Shown here in pieces: positions 1-6,524 of a stretch of DNA of 10,046 bases. Below the pieces are notes generated by a model that saw only the letters and a program-made list of their open reading frames with translations, had not been told where the DNA came from and made no database searches. The position numbers and the translations under genes were made by a program. Position 1 is the first letter of the stretch. Every line of letters begins with the position of its first letter. Source of the stretch: an uncultured Oscillospiraceae bacterium. GTDB lineage: Bacteria; Bacillota; Clostridia; Oscillospirales; Oscillospiraceae. Where the stretch lies: assembly GCA_934515035.1 (NCBI GenBank), contig CAKSXP010000046.1, positions 1 to 10,046 on the forward strand, written 5' to 3'.

Positions 1-932
1 TCGTCGCGCCGGGCGAGGCAATAATCGGCGCGGACAGCCACACCTGCACCTACGGCGCGGTCGGCGCTTTCTCAACAGGCGTCGGCTCGACGGATATGGG
101 CGCGGCCATGGCCGTCGGCGAGACCTGGTTCAAGGTGCCGCAGGCGATAAAGGTCAACCTCACCGGCTCCCTCGGACCCTATGTCAGCGGCAAGGACGTC
201 ATCCTCTCCCTCATCGGGATGATCGGCGTTGACGGCGCGCTGTACCAGTCGCTGGAGTTTTCGGGCAGCGGCGTTAAGAACCTGACGATCTATGACCGGC
301 TCACGATCTGCAACATGGCGATCGAGGCCGGCGCGAAAAACGGCATCTTCCCCGTCGACGAGGTAACGCGCGAATTTCTCTCCGGCCGCGTCAGCCGCGA
401 GTGGACGGCCTTCGAGGCCGACCCCGACGCCGAGTACAGCCGCGTTATCGACATCGATCTGTCGAAGCTCGACTGCACCGTATCCTATCCGCATCTGCCG
501 GAGAACACGCACCCCGCCGCCGAGGGCGGCGATATCGCAGTCGATCAGGTCGTTATCGGCTCCTGCACCAACGGCAATATCGCGGACATGCAGGCCGCGG
601 CCGAGATACTCAAAGGCCGCCATATCGCGCCCAACGTCCGCGCTATCGTCATCCCCGCGACACAGTATGTCTACAAAGAATGCATAAAGCGCGGCTGGAC
701 AGAGATATTCATCGACGCCGGCTGCGTCGTCTCCACGCCGACCTGCGGCCCCTGCCTCGGCGGTCACATGGGCGTGCTCGCCGCGGGCGAGAGGTGCATC
801 TCCACCACCAACCGCAACTTCGTCGGCCGCATGGGCCACGTTGACAGCGAGGTATACCTCGCCTCCCCCGCCGTCGCGGCGGCCTCCGCCGTGACCGGAC
901 ACATCTCTCATCCGATGGAGGTAATGTCATGA
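1..932 (+). CDS. leuC: 3-isopropylmalate dehydratase large subunit (5'-truncated by window edge)
   Basis: This is the large, iron-sulfur subunit of isopropylmalate isomerase, which with LeuD converts 2-isopropylmalate to 3-isopropylmalate in leucine biosynthesis (cytoplasm). The reading frame is open from the window edge (complete codons from position 3), so about 309 C-terminal residues are present. Since the family is usually around 420 residues, roughly 110 are missing. Visible family motifs are [11 protein letters not shown] near the start, [18 protein letters not shown], then GSCTNG and [10 protein letters not shown]. The three cysteines of GSCTNG (codon 564-566) and CGPC (744-746, 753-755) are the expected [4Fe-4S] ligands. 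The C-terminal part has [10 protein letters not shown], also typical. The stop overlaps the leuD start (ATGA), so the two subunits are translationally coupled. The frame is intact and nothing looks degraded. The family is certain. Assignment to LeuC rather than homoaconitase follows from the leuD and leuB neighbours. Confidence 0.97.
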   Translation, partial: VAPGEAIIGADSHTCTYGAVGAFSTGVGSTDMGAAMAVGETWFKVPQAIKVNLTGSLGPYVSGKDVILSLIGMIGVDGALYQSLEFSGSGVKNLTIYDRLTICNMAIEAGAKNGIFPVDEVTREFLSGRVSREWTAFEADPDAEYSRVIDIDLSKLDCTVSYPHLPENTHPAAEGGDIAVDQVVIGSCTNGNIADMQAAAEILKGRHIAPNVRAIVIPATQYVYKECIKRGWTEIFIDAGCVVSTPTCGPCLGGHMGVLAAGERCISTTNRNFVGRMGHVDSEVYLASPAVAAASAVTGHISHPMEVMS

Positions 933-1411
933 ACGCACACGGAACAGCACATAAATACGGCGACCACATCGACACGGACGTCATAATCCCCGCGCGCTAT
1001 CTGGCGACGCAGGACCACAGGGAGCTGGCCTCCCACTGCATGGAGGATATAGACGCCTCCTTCACCGGCAAGGTCAAAAACGGCGACATCATGGTCGCGG
1101 GTCTCAACTTCGGCTGCGGCTCCTCCCGCGAGCACGCGCCCATAGCCATCAAGGCAAGCGGCATCTCATGCGTCATCGCAAAGACCTTTGCGCGCATCTT
1201 TTACCGCAACGCGATAAACATCGGCCTTGCCATTCTCGAGTGCGAGGCGGCGAGCGACGGCATACGCGACGGCGACGAGGTCTCCATCGACTTCGACACC
1301 GGCGTCATAACCAACGTAACAAAGGGCGAGACCTATCAGGCGGAGCCCTTCCCCGAGTTCATCAGGGACATGATAAGCAAGGGCGGCCTGATGGCCTCCC
1401 TCAGGGACTGA
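929..1411 (+). CDS. leuD: 3-isopropylmalate dehydratase small subunit
   Basis: This 160-residue swivel-domain subunit completes the isopropylmalate isomerase active site with LeuC. The length fits the short LeuD type of about 160-170 residues, seen in archaea and many Clostridia, rather than the roughly 200-residue enterobacterial type. Motifs are [16 protein letters not shown] near the N-terminus and [19 protein letters not shown] around residues 60-80, which is the substrate-recognition loop of the aconitase swivel family, followed by [14 protein letters not shown]. The ATG at 929 is preceded by GGAGG at 917-921 with 7 nt spacing and overlaps the leuC stop by 4 nt, which fixes the start. 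The leuB SD overlaps the leuD stop, so all three genes should be made from one message. Isoleucine codons include many ATA (7 of 18 by eye), a local signature used below for comparison with the lipoprotein gene. Confidence 0.97.
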   Translation: MNAHGTAHKYGDHIDTDVIIPARYLATQDHRELASHCMEDIDASFTGKVKNGDIMVAGLNFGCGSSREHAPIAIKASGISCVIAKTFARIFYRNAINIGLAILECEAASDGIRDGDEVSIDFDTGVITNVTKGETYQAEPFPEFIRDMISKGGLMASLRD

Positions 1412-1416
1412 GGTGA
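1410..1416 (+). promoter_or_regulatory. leuB ribosome binding site (decides start)
   Basis: GAGGTGA overlaps the leuD stop codon and lies 5 nt before ATG 1422. It favours that ATG over the in-frame GTG at 1413, which is embedded in the SD itself. Confidence 0.75.
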
Positions 1417-1421
1417 CGGAA

Positions 1422-2492
1422 ATGCGCAAAAACATAGCGGTCATACGCGGCGACGGGATAGGCCCCGAGATAGTCGGCGAGGCCGTCGGCGTTCTGGACG
1501 CCGTCGCCGGAAAGTTCGGACACGAGTTCATATACACCGAAGCGCCCATGGGCGGCAGCGCCATCGACGCCTTCGGCGATCCGCTGCCCGAGTCGAGCCT
1601 CAAGACCTGCCTGGAGAGCGACAGCGTGCTGCTCGGCGCCGTAGGCGGCCCGAAATGGGACGGTGTTCCGGCACAGATGCGTCCCGAAAAGGGACTTCTG
1701 CGGCTTCGCGCGGGCATGGGACTTTATGCAAACGTGCGCCCGGCAAAGATGTTCCCCGTTCTCTCCGACGCCTGCCCTCTGAAGAAGGAGACCGCCGCGC
1801 GCGGCATCGACTTTGTTGTCGTGCGCGAGCTCATCGGTGGCGTATACTTCGGCGAGCACCGCACCGAGGAGCTGAACGGCGAAAAAAAGGCCACTGACAT
1901 CATGGCCTATTCCGAGCACGAGATCCGCCGCATCGCCCACGTCGCCTTCGGCATGGCGCGCAAGCGCCGCGGCCGCGTCTGCTCCGTGGACAAGGCGAAC
2001 GTTCTGGACACCTCCCGGCTCTGGCGCGCCGTTGTGACCGAGGTATCAAAGGAATATCCCGACGTTGAGCTGTCGCACATGTATGTGGACAACGCCGCGA
2101 TGCAGCTCGTGCGCGACCCCGCCCAGTTCGACGTTATCGTGACGGAAAACCTCTTCGGCGATATTCTCTCCGACGAGGCAAGCATGATAACCGGCTCGAT
2201 CGGCATGATCCCCTCCTCGAGCATGGGCGAGACGGGCCGCGGGCTTTACGAGCCCATCCACGGCTCCGCGCCCGATATCGCGGGCACGGACAGGGCAAAC
2301 CCGATCGGCACCATTCTCGCCGCGGCAATGATGCTGCGGTACAGCTTCGATATGCCCGCCGAGGCGGACGCTGTCGAGGCCGCCGTTGACGCTGTGCTGT
2401 GCGACGGCTTCCGCTGCGGCGATATAATGAGCGAGGGCAGCCGGCTCGCCGGCTGCCGCGAAATGGGCAAAGCCATAAGGGACAGGATCTGA
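1422..2492 (+). CDS. leuB: 3-isopropylmalate dehydrogenase
   Basis: This NAD-dependent enzyme oxidises and decarboxylates 3-isopropylmalate to 2-oxoisocaproate, the step before the final transamination in leucine synthesis. The protein has 356 residues, normal for the family. It begins with GDGIGPEIV, then has [11 protein letters not shown], the substrate-binding run [34 protein letters not shown] carrying the catalytic lysine, and [18 protein letters not shown] with the metal-binding aspartates. [20 protein letters not shown] near the C-terminus is the NAD-binding region. The start is chosen at ATG 1422 because GAGGTGA at 1410-1416 sits 5 nt upstream. An in-frame GTG at 1413 lies inside that SD and would add three residues. 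The gene is the last of leuCDB and is followed within 15 nt by an intrinsic terminator. No leuA or regulatory leader is visible in the window. Confidence 0.97.
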   Translation: MRKNIAVIRGDGIGPEIVGEAVGVLDAVAGKFGHEFIYTEAPMGGSAIDAFGDPLPESSLKTCLESDSVLLGAVGGPKWDGVPAQMRPEKGLLRLRAGMGLYANVRPAKMFPVLSDACPLKKETAARGIDFVVVRELIGGVYFGEHRTEELNGEKKATDIMAYSEHEIRRIAHVAFGMARKRRGRVCSVDKANVLDTSRLWRAVVTEVSKEYPDVELSHMYVDNAAMQLVRDPAQFDVIVTENLFGDILSDEASMITGSIGMIPSSSMGETGRGLYEPIHGSAPDIAGTDRANPIGTILAAAMMLRYSFDMPAEADAVEAAVDAVLCDGFRCGDIMSEGSRLAGCREMGKAIRDRI

Positions 2493-2505
2493 CATGTCAT
2501 AAAGC

Positions 2506-2539
2506 AAAAAAGCAGAGCCGGCTGCGTCTCTGCTTTTTT
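2506..2539 (+). terminator. Intrinsic terminator of leuCDB
   Basis: A perfect 12-bp inverted repeat (AAAAAAGCAGAG at 2506-2517 with CTCTGCTTTTTT at 2528-2539) encloses a 10-nt loop and ends in six T. It starts 14 nt after the leuB stop. The A-tract on the left arm could also give some termination for minus-strand transcripts. The stem and part of the loop are nearly identical to the terminator at 4020-4049. Confidence 0.93.
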
Positions 2540-2567
2540 CATTCTGTCAAAGAGCGCCGTTTCTTTC

Positions 2568-2596
2568 TTGAATCAGCGGCGCGGCTGTGGTATGAT
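2568..2596 (+). promoter_or_regulatory. Sigma-A type promoter with extended -10
   Basis: TTGAAT (2568-2573) and TATGAT (2591-2596) are separated by 17 bp, and TG at 2588-2589 forms an extended -10 (TGGTATGAT). The expected transcription start is about G2603, which is also the first base of the perfect core of the long closing helix of the downstream RNA. A short inverted pair, GCGCCG at 2554-2559 and CGGCGC at 2577-2582, brackets the -35 and reaches into the spacer; it might be a regulator site but is short and GC-rich. This is the only clear promoter seen between leuB and the lipoprotein gene. Confidence 0.75.
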
Positions 2597-2602
2597 ATGC
2601 TT

Positions 2603-2799
2603 GCCAAACAAAGCTTAATAGAGGAAATCTGCTCTTCAGGGGGAGAGGTATGCCCATTTATCATTATCCGGTTTGCGTTTGGTAAAAAACGCAGCTCCAC
2701 TCGGATGATGATAAGGGTTTCCTTTTGTCTATGGGCTTTGTTTGGCGACAATCGGAGTTGCGTTTTTCGGTGCGTCAGCTTCGGTTGGCGCACTTTTTT
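2603..2799 (+). ncRNA. Structured RNA of unknown class: leader or small RNA with own promoter and terminator
   Basis: About 197 nt between the predicted transcription start and the end of a U-tract fold into nested helices that I checked base by base. Helix A pairs 2601-2617 with 2732-2748, with a perfect 12-bp core (GCCAAACAAAGC 2603-2614 with 2735-2746). Helix B pairs 2620-2629 with 2716-2725. Hairpin C is 2632-2637/2642-2647 with loop AGGG. Helix D pairs 2658-2670 with 2702-2714 (13 bp, one G-U) and is capped by E, 2674-2680/2687-2693. A further 14-bp helix F pairs 2685-2698 with 2754-2767. It competes with E and crosses A, B and D, so it is either a pseudoknot or an alternative fold. The RNA ends with the UUCG-capped terminator at 2770-2799. 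The lipoprotein SD begins 7 nt later. No T-box, cobalamin, lysine or other riboswitch signature is recognised. The structure is seen directly; function and class are unknown. Confidence 0.72.
2770..2799 (+). terminator. UUCG-capped intrinsic terminator just upstream of the lipoprotein gene
   Basis: A 10-bp stem (2770-2779 with 2784-2793, including two G-U pairs) is closed by a cUUCGg tetraloop and followed by six T at 2794-2799. It ends 7 nt before the GGAGG of the lipoprotein gene. Transcripts from the promoter at 2568-2596 must read through it to express that gene, so it is either the 3' end of a small RNA or an attenuator. Confidence 0.88.
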
Positions 2800-2806
2800 A
2801 TTTTAC

Positions 2807-2811
2807 GGAGG
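2807..2811 (+). promoter_or_regulatory. Ribosome binding site of the lipoprotein gene
   Basis: GGAGG is placed 8 nt before ATG 2820, immediately after the U-tract of the upstream terminator. It decides the start against an in-frame upstream ATG at 2742 that lies within the structured RNA. Confidence 0.85.
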
Positions 2812-2819
2812 AAAAACAG

Positions 2820-3983
2820 ATGAAACTGAAACGAGCCGTCATGCTTCTCCTGACATTGGCGCTGTGCCTGTCTCTTTGCGCCTGCGGCGGGGGCCCCGGA
2901 CCGGCTGACGAGCCGTCGCCGGAACCGACGGAAAACGCCTATGCCGATGTGGAGGCGTGTGCCGGATATGCTATCGAAAAGCTGAAGACCGTCCTGAAAG
3001 ATCCCGGCAGTCTGCTGGTAAATTCCATGAGCGCCGTGGAAACCGACGACAGCTATATCTATTTGATCGACTACTCCGCTGCAAACAGCTTCGGCGGCAT
3101 GAACCGCGACAGCCTGTATCTGGATGTGTACAGTATCGAAGACGGCTTTGCCGTCCGTACCTACGGAACGGGCGCCTTTTACGATGACGACAACCAGCAG
3201 TACACGGCCCAGTTCTATATGAAGTACAACAAGATCTCGGGCGCATATGTGTTCGACCCGGAGACCGTTCGCGTAACGGCTCTGGACGTGACCTACGTGG
3301 ACACCACCATCGACCAGAGGGTCGAGCTTGTGGGAAAGCTGACGGGAGAAAAGGACGCCGGTACCGGCTATGAGGGCGCATGGGATTTTGAGGTGACCGA
3401 CAGTTCCTTGCGGAAGGTCGTGTATTTCACCGATGGCACGGACCTGAGCTGGTATGAGCAATTCACCGGATACCCCTATGAGATCACCATTTCCGCCGTC
3501 AAAGACGAGAACGGAAATTATCAGGAAGCCGAGATCGTGGAGGACACGGTGCGCAATGCGACGGACGAGGAACGGTTCCAGCGGTTTGACTACTATGACA
3601 GAAAGATACTTGCCCAGACGATGCCTTCTTCCGGCTGTGAGGTCATGGACGCGGACGCCATTCACGCCGCGCTGGACGACCGGACATTTTCCATGCGGAA
3701 CAATTACGGCGGCGACGAGGACGGGACTCATACCATTACCTTCCGCGCAGACGGCACGCTGGACGCAAATTACACCTACGAGGGCGAGCAGTACAGCATG
3801 TATGAAGGATGGGAGGTGACGGACGGCAGCGTCGTTCTGACGCACCGCTTCACCGGCTCCACCGGAGAAGAAAAGACATCCGCAAAGACCTTTACGGCAT
3901 ACCGGTATGACGACACAAGGATCCTGCTGATCGGAAACGGTATGGATGCCGACTCTTCCATGGTGCTTACGGTCCGTCCGTAA
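2820..3983 (+). CDS. Predicted lipoprotein, function unknown
   Basis: This 387-residue secreted lipoprotein has the signal MKLKRAVMLLLTLALCLSL and a lipobox L19-C20-A21-C22, so Cys22 should be lipidated and the protein anchored outside the cell membrane. A Gly/Pro/Glu-rich linker (23-37) follows. Residues 40-110 hold a conserved-looking segment with LKDPGSLLVNSM and YLIDYSAANSFGGMNRDSLY. Residues 160-245 form a second beta-rich part (TTIDQRVELVGKLTGEKDAG). Residues 275-387 look like a small beta-barrel or lipocalin-like domain (DRTFSMRNN, ITFRADGTL, GSVVLTH, ILLIGNG). No catalytic motif is recognised. ATG 2820 is chosen because GGAGG at 2807-2811 lies 8 nt upstream and the signal peptide begins there; the frame is open further upstream from 2742, but that part overlaps the terminator. 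Isoleucine ATA is rare here (1 of 14) compared with leuD (7 of 18), which suggests a different origin. It has no downstream partner on its strand. Confidence 0.9.
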   Translation: MKLKRAVMLLLTLALCLSLCACGGGPGPADEPSPEPTENAYADVEACAGYAIEKLKTVLKDPGSLLVNSMSAVETDDSYIYLIDYSAANSFGGMNRDSLYLDVYSIEDGFAVRTYGTGAFYDDDNQQYTAQFYMKYNKISGAYVFDPETVRVTALDVTYVDTTIDQRVELVGKLTGEKDAGTGYEGAWDFEVTDSSLRKVVYFTDGTDLSWYEQFTGYPYEITISAVKDENGNYQEAEIVEDTVRNATDEERFQRFDYYDRKILAQTMPSSGCEVMDADAIHAALDDRTFSMRNNYGGDEDGTHTITFRADGTLDANYTYEGEQYSMYEGWEVTDGSVVLTHRFTGSTGEEKTSAKTFTAYRYDDTRILLIGNGMDADSSMVLTVRP

Positions 3984-4019
3984 GGCCAAAATGTGAGTTC
4001 AGCTCAATAAACCGACAGA

Positions 4020-4049
4020 AAAAGCAGAGACGGTTAGGTCTCTGCTTTT
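4020..4049. terminator. Bidirectional intrinsic terminator between convergent genes
   Basis: A perfect 11-bp inverted repeat (AAAAGCAGAGA at 4020-4030 with TCTCTGCTTTT at 4039-4049) has an 8-nt loop. T runs follow the stem in both directions (4046-4049 on +, the complement of 4019-4023 on -). It lies 36 nt after the lipoprotein stop and directly abuts the stop of the minus-strand CoA-transferase gene, so it should end both transcripts. The stem is nearly the same as that of the leuB terminator. Confidence 0.92.
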
Positions 4050-4050
4050 C

Positions 4051-5382
4051 TTATTTATTCCCTTTTATCCAGATCTTCTGCTGTTCGGCGCAGCGTATCA
4101 GCTCGTCGCGGAAATCGGGGTGCGCGATGGAGATCAGGCTTTCGGCCCTTTCCCAGGTCGTAAGGCCCTCGAGATTCACGATGCCATACTCCGTTGCGAC
4201 GAAATATGCCTGGCTGCGCGGCACGGTGACTATATCTCCGGCAAAATGCGGCACGATGTTCGACCTGCGCACGCCCTGCGGGTCAACGTATGTACTCGTC
4301 ATGCAGATAAACGCCTTGCCCCCGCGCGACATGGACGCGCCGGTCAGAAAATCGAGCTGTCCGCCCGTTCCGCTTATCTGGCGCGAGCCGGAGCTCTCCG
4401 AACATATCTGTCCATACAGGTCAACGGCGATGCAGCTGTTGATCGAGACCATGTTGTCCATCTGCGTTATGATGCCCGGCTCGTTGACATATTGCAGCGG
4501 GCAGCCTATAACGCCGGGGTTGTCGTCCACCCAGTCATACAGCTCGCGCGTTCCGAGGATTATTCCGGTGACGCCCTTGTTGCGGTGGAGCTGCTTGCGG
4601 GAGTTCGTCAGCTTTCCGGCCTTGTACAGTTCAAAGTATCCGTTGGAGCAGAGCTCCGTATGCATGCCGAGGTCCCGGAGATCGGACTGCGCTATCAGCG
4701 TGCCGATGGCGTCCGGCATACCGCCGATGCCGAGCTGTATCGTCGCGCCGTCCACCAGATACGGAATGATGCTCTCGGCTATCCTGATATCCTCCGGCGA
4801 CGGGGCGGAGGGCTTCATCTCGATAAGCGGCGCGTGCTCTCCCTCGACGATGAAGTCCACATCCGAAATATGCACGCACTCGTCAAACCCGCCGAGGACC
4901 CGCGGAAGGTGCTCGTTCACCTCGACAATAACGATATCCGCGGCCTCCAGAACGCCGAGCGCGCCCCCGACGGAGCAGGACAGGTTGAAATATCCGTGCC
5001 TGTCCATCGGCGCGACGCTCACCATAGCGACGTTCACCTTCAGAAAATGCTTGTAATACGGCGTATAGTTGCGGAAGATCATCGGGATATAATTGCACAA
5101 TCCCCTGTCGCAGAGCTTCCGCTCATAGGCGGAGCAATGCCAGCTGTTATAAATGAAGTGCTCCCGATTCGGGTCGCACTCGACGACCTGGATCGGCCCG
5201 AAGATAAGATTGCCGCGCAGCTTCACGTCCGTCAGCTCGTCCCGGCGCTTTGCAAGGGCCTCGTCCAGCAGCGTCGGGAAGCCGAGCGAGAGGGTGTAAT
5301 CCACCCAGTCGCCGGACTTTACCACCTTTACGGCTTCCTCCGGCGTCCGCATTTTACGGCGGTATTCGTCATATATGCTCAT
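4051..5382 (-). CDS. Acetyl-CoA hydrolase/transferase family CoA-transferase, probably butyryl-CoA:acetate CoA-transferase
   Basis: This 443-residue cytoplasmic enzyme moves CoA between an acyl-CoA and a free acid, and belongs to the family of 4-hydroxybutyrate, butyrate and propionate CoA-transferases. The N-terminal half carries GNLIFGPIQVVE and MDRHGYFNLSCSVGG. Residues 218-221 are GIGG. Residues 240-249 (MHTELCSNGY) hold Glu243, at the place where the family has its catalytic glutamate that forms the glutamyl-CoA thioester. SGTGGQLDFLTGA (337-349) and FVATEYGIVNLEG (394-406) are the usual C-terminal CoA-binding region. Length and motifs fit the butyryl-CoA:acetate enzymes of gut Clostridia, but the substrate cannot be fixed from sequence alone; 4-hydroxybutyrate or propionate are alternatives. 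The start at 5382 has AAGGAG at 5394-5399 and lies 21 nt after the upstream CHR gene. It is the last gene of the minus-strand run and ends against the bidirectional terminator. Confidence 0.9.
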   Translation of the reverse strand: MSIYDEYRRKMRTPEEAVKVVKSGDWVDYTLSLGFPTLLDEALAKRRDELTDVKLRGNLIFGPIQVVECDPNREHFIYNSWHCSAYERKLCDRGLCNYIPMIFRNYTPYYKHFLKVNVAMVSVAPMDRHGYFNLSCSVGGALGVLEAADIVIVEVNEHLPRVLGGFDECVHISDVDFIVEGEHAPLIEMKPSAPSPEDIRIAESIIPYLVDGATIQLGIGGMPDAIGTLIAQSDLRDLGMHTELCSNGYFELYKAGKLTNSRKQLHRNKGVTGIILGTRELYDWVDDNPGVIGCPLQYVNEPGIITQMDNMVSINSCIAVDLYGQICSESSGSRQISGTGGQLDFLTGASMSRGGKAFICMTSTYVDPQGVRRSNIVPHFAGDIVTVPRSQAYFVATEYGIVNLEGLTTWERAESLISIAHPDFRDELIRCAEQQKIWIKGNK

Positions 5383-5403
5383 TATCTGTCTATCTCCTTC
5401 ATG

Positions 5404-5976
5404 TCACGCGCCGGCAAATCTGAACACTATGCCGACGACGGCAGAGAACAGAATGAAGAATACCGGGTGCAGCTTTCTGGTCGGCTTTACATATCTCGTC
5501 AGCACAAGCAGCACGGCCGCCAGCGCCAGCGCGCGCCAGTTGAACAGCGCGGGACCGAACCCCGCGTCCATGTTCAGCAGCGCTATGCCGCAGACGGAAA
5601 GGCCCGCCGCCGCTATAAGCCCGCTCGAGGCCGGGCGCAGACCGTAAAACGCCGCCGAAACAAAGCGGTTATTGCGGAAGCTCTTCAGAAAAAGGGCTAT
5701 CACCATAATAATTATCACGGGAGAGGTTATGAGTCCCACAGTCGCAATGACCGCGCCGGGAACGCCCCCCATCGTAAAGCCGACATAGGTCGCCATATTG
5801 ACGCCGATGGGGCCGGGCGTGGATTCCGACACCGCCACCATATCGGCAAGCTGGGCCTGAGTGAACCAGCCGGTGGTGTTTGCCATATCGCTCAGAAACG
5901 GAAGCGTTGCAAGGCCGCCGCCGATGGAGAAAAGCCCCGTCTTGAAAAACTCCCAGAACAGACGCAGATAGATCAT
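5404..5976 (-). CDS. CHR family (chromate transporter-like) half-size membrane protein, second of pair
   Basis: This 190-residue membrane protein matches one CHR domain. The full-length ChrA of many bacteria has two such domains in one chain, whereas Firmicutes often have two separate half-size proteins that are thought to work together. The family signatures are FSIGGGLATLPFL (17-28 region) and STPGPIGVNMATYVG (52-66). Hydrophobic segments follow at about 72-100, 112-135 and 145-190. The start ATG overlaps the stop of the other half by 4 nt (ATGA at 5973-5976), which makes translation coupled and equal amounts likely. Chromate efflux is the named function of characterised members. For this pair the natural substrate is unknown, and the context (a CoA-transferase gene 21 nt downstream) does not point to chromate. 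It looks intact. Confidence 0.9.
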   Translation of the reverse strand: MIYLRLFWEFFKTGLFSIGGGLATLPFLSDMANTTGWFTQAQLADMVAVSESTPGPIGVNMATYVGFTMGGVPGAVIATVGLITSPVIIIMVIALFLKSFRNNRFVSAAFYGLRPASSGLIAAAGLSVCGIALLNMDAGFGPALFNWRALALAAVLLVLTRYVKPTRKLHPVFFILFSAVVGIVFRFAGA

Positions 5977-6524
5977 TTCTTTGCGCCCCCCTTCTGTTTT
6001 ACGGCCGTTATCACTATTCCGCAGACGGCGGAGGCCAGCACGAAAACGACCGGCGAAAGGTCCGTGATGCAGACGAGTATCGTCACCACAGCGAAGACAA
6101 CGAAGGTCGCGGCGTCTATGACCGCGCTCTTGAGCAGCTTCAGCACCGCGTTGAATATCAGCACGCAGACGCAGACACGTATCCCCGCAAAGGCGTTTTT
6201 CACAACGGCGAGGTCGGCAAAGTTTGAGATCAGTGCCGCGAGCAGGGTTATTATCACAAGGGAGGGAAACACGACCCCGAGCGTTGCGACGATACCGCCG
6301 ATGACTCCGCGCCTGTTATAGCCGATAAAGGTCGCCGTGTTGACCGCGATAACGCCGGGTGTGCACTGGCCGATAGCATAGTAATCGGCAAGCTCCTCGT
6401 CGCTCGCCCAGTGCTTTTTTTCAACTACCTCGCGCTGGAGTATGGGAAGCATCGCATAGCCCCCGCCGAAGGTCAGGCCCCCGATGCGCGCGAACGTCAG
6501 GAAAAGATCCGCCAGCTCTTTCAA
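5973..6524 (-). CDS. CHR family (chromate transporter-like) half-size membrane protein, first of pair, TTG start
   Basis: This 183-residue single CHR-domain protein is the partner of the one encoded directly downstream. The signatures are LTFGGGYAMLPILQREVV (17-34) and QCTPGVIAVNTATFIGYN (53-70). Several hydrophobic segments follow (about 73-100, 107-128, 132-175), and the chain ends in a basic tail QKGGAKK. It shares the GGG...LP and TPG.I.VN.AT pattern with its partner, as expected for the two halves of ChrA-type transporters. The start appears to be TTG at 6524: AAGGAG at 6530-6535 is 5 nt upstream, the N-terminus MKELADLFLTFARIG is the usual one for the family, and the codon overlaps the stop of the upstream gene as TTGA. 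It probably forms a membrane complex with the second half; the substrate is unproven. Confidence 0.9.
   Translation of the reverse strand: MKELADLFLTFARIGGLTFGGGYAMLPILQREVVEKKHWASDEELADYYAIGQCTPGVIAVNTATFIGYNRRGVIGGIVATLGVVFPSLVIITLLAALISNFADLAVVKNAFAGIRVCVCVLIFNAVLKLLKSAVIDAATFVVFAVVTILVCITDLSPVVFVLASAVCGIVITAVKQKGGAKK

Noticed and set aside
72..911. A 279-codon minus-strand frame opposite leuC
   Set aside because: leuC carries all its catalytic motifs in the + frame; the antisense product is Gly/Ala/Asp-rich without motifs.
2603..2799. Identification of the RNA as a T-box, cobalamin or lysine riboswitch, or as 6S RNA
   Set aside because: No T-box sequence or other signature of those riboswitches was seen. 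The rod with a central bubble flanked by paired ends expected of 6S RNA does not fit, because the closing helix ends about 50 nt before the 3' end and a crossing helix follows.
2399..2908. A 169-codon + frame across the leuB end and the intergenic region
   Set aside because: It runs through two terminators, a promoter and the structured RNA and has no SD-supported start or domain.
2775..3989. A 404-codon minus-strand frame almost exactly opposite the lipoprotein gene
   Set aside because: It has no plausible SD or family motif. The + strand frame has a signal peptide, lipobox, good SD and terminator, so the antisense frame is a shadow.
4120..6321. A 733-codon open frame on the + strand opposite the CoA-transferase and CHR genes
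   Set aside because: It is an antisense frame kept open by GC-rich codon bias. It has no SD or recognisable domain, is composed of Arg/His/Ala-rich low-quality sequence, and crosses three well-supported genes on the other strand.
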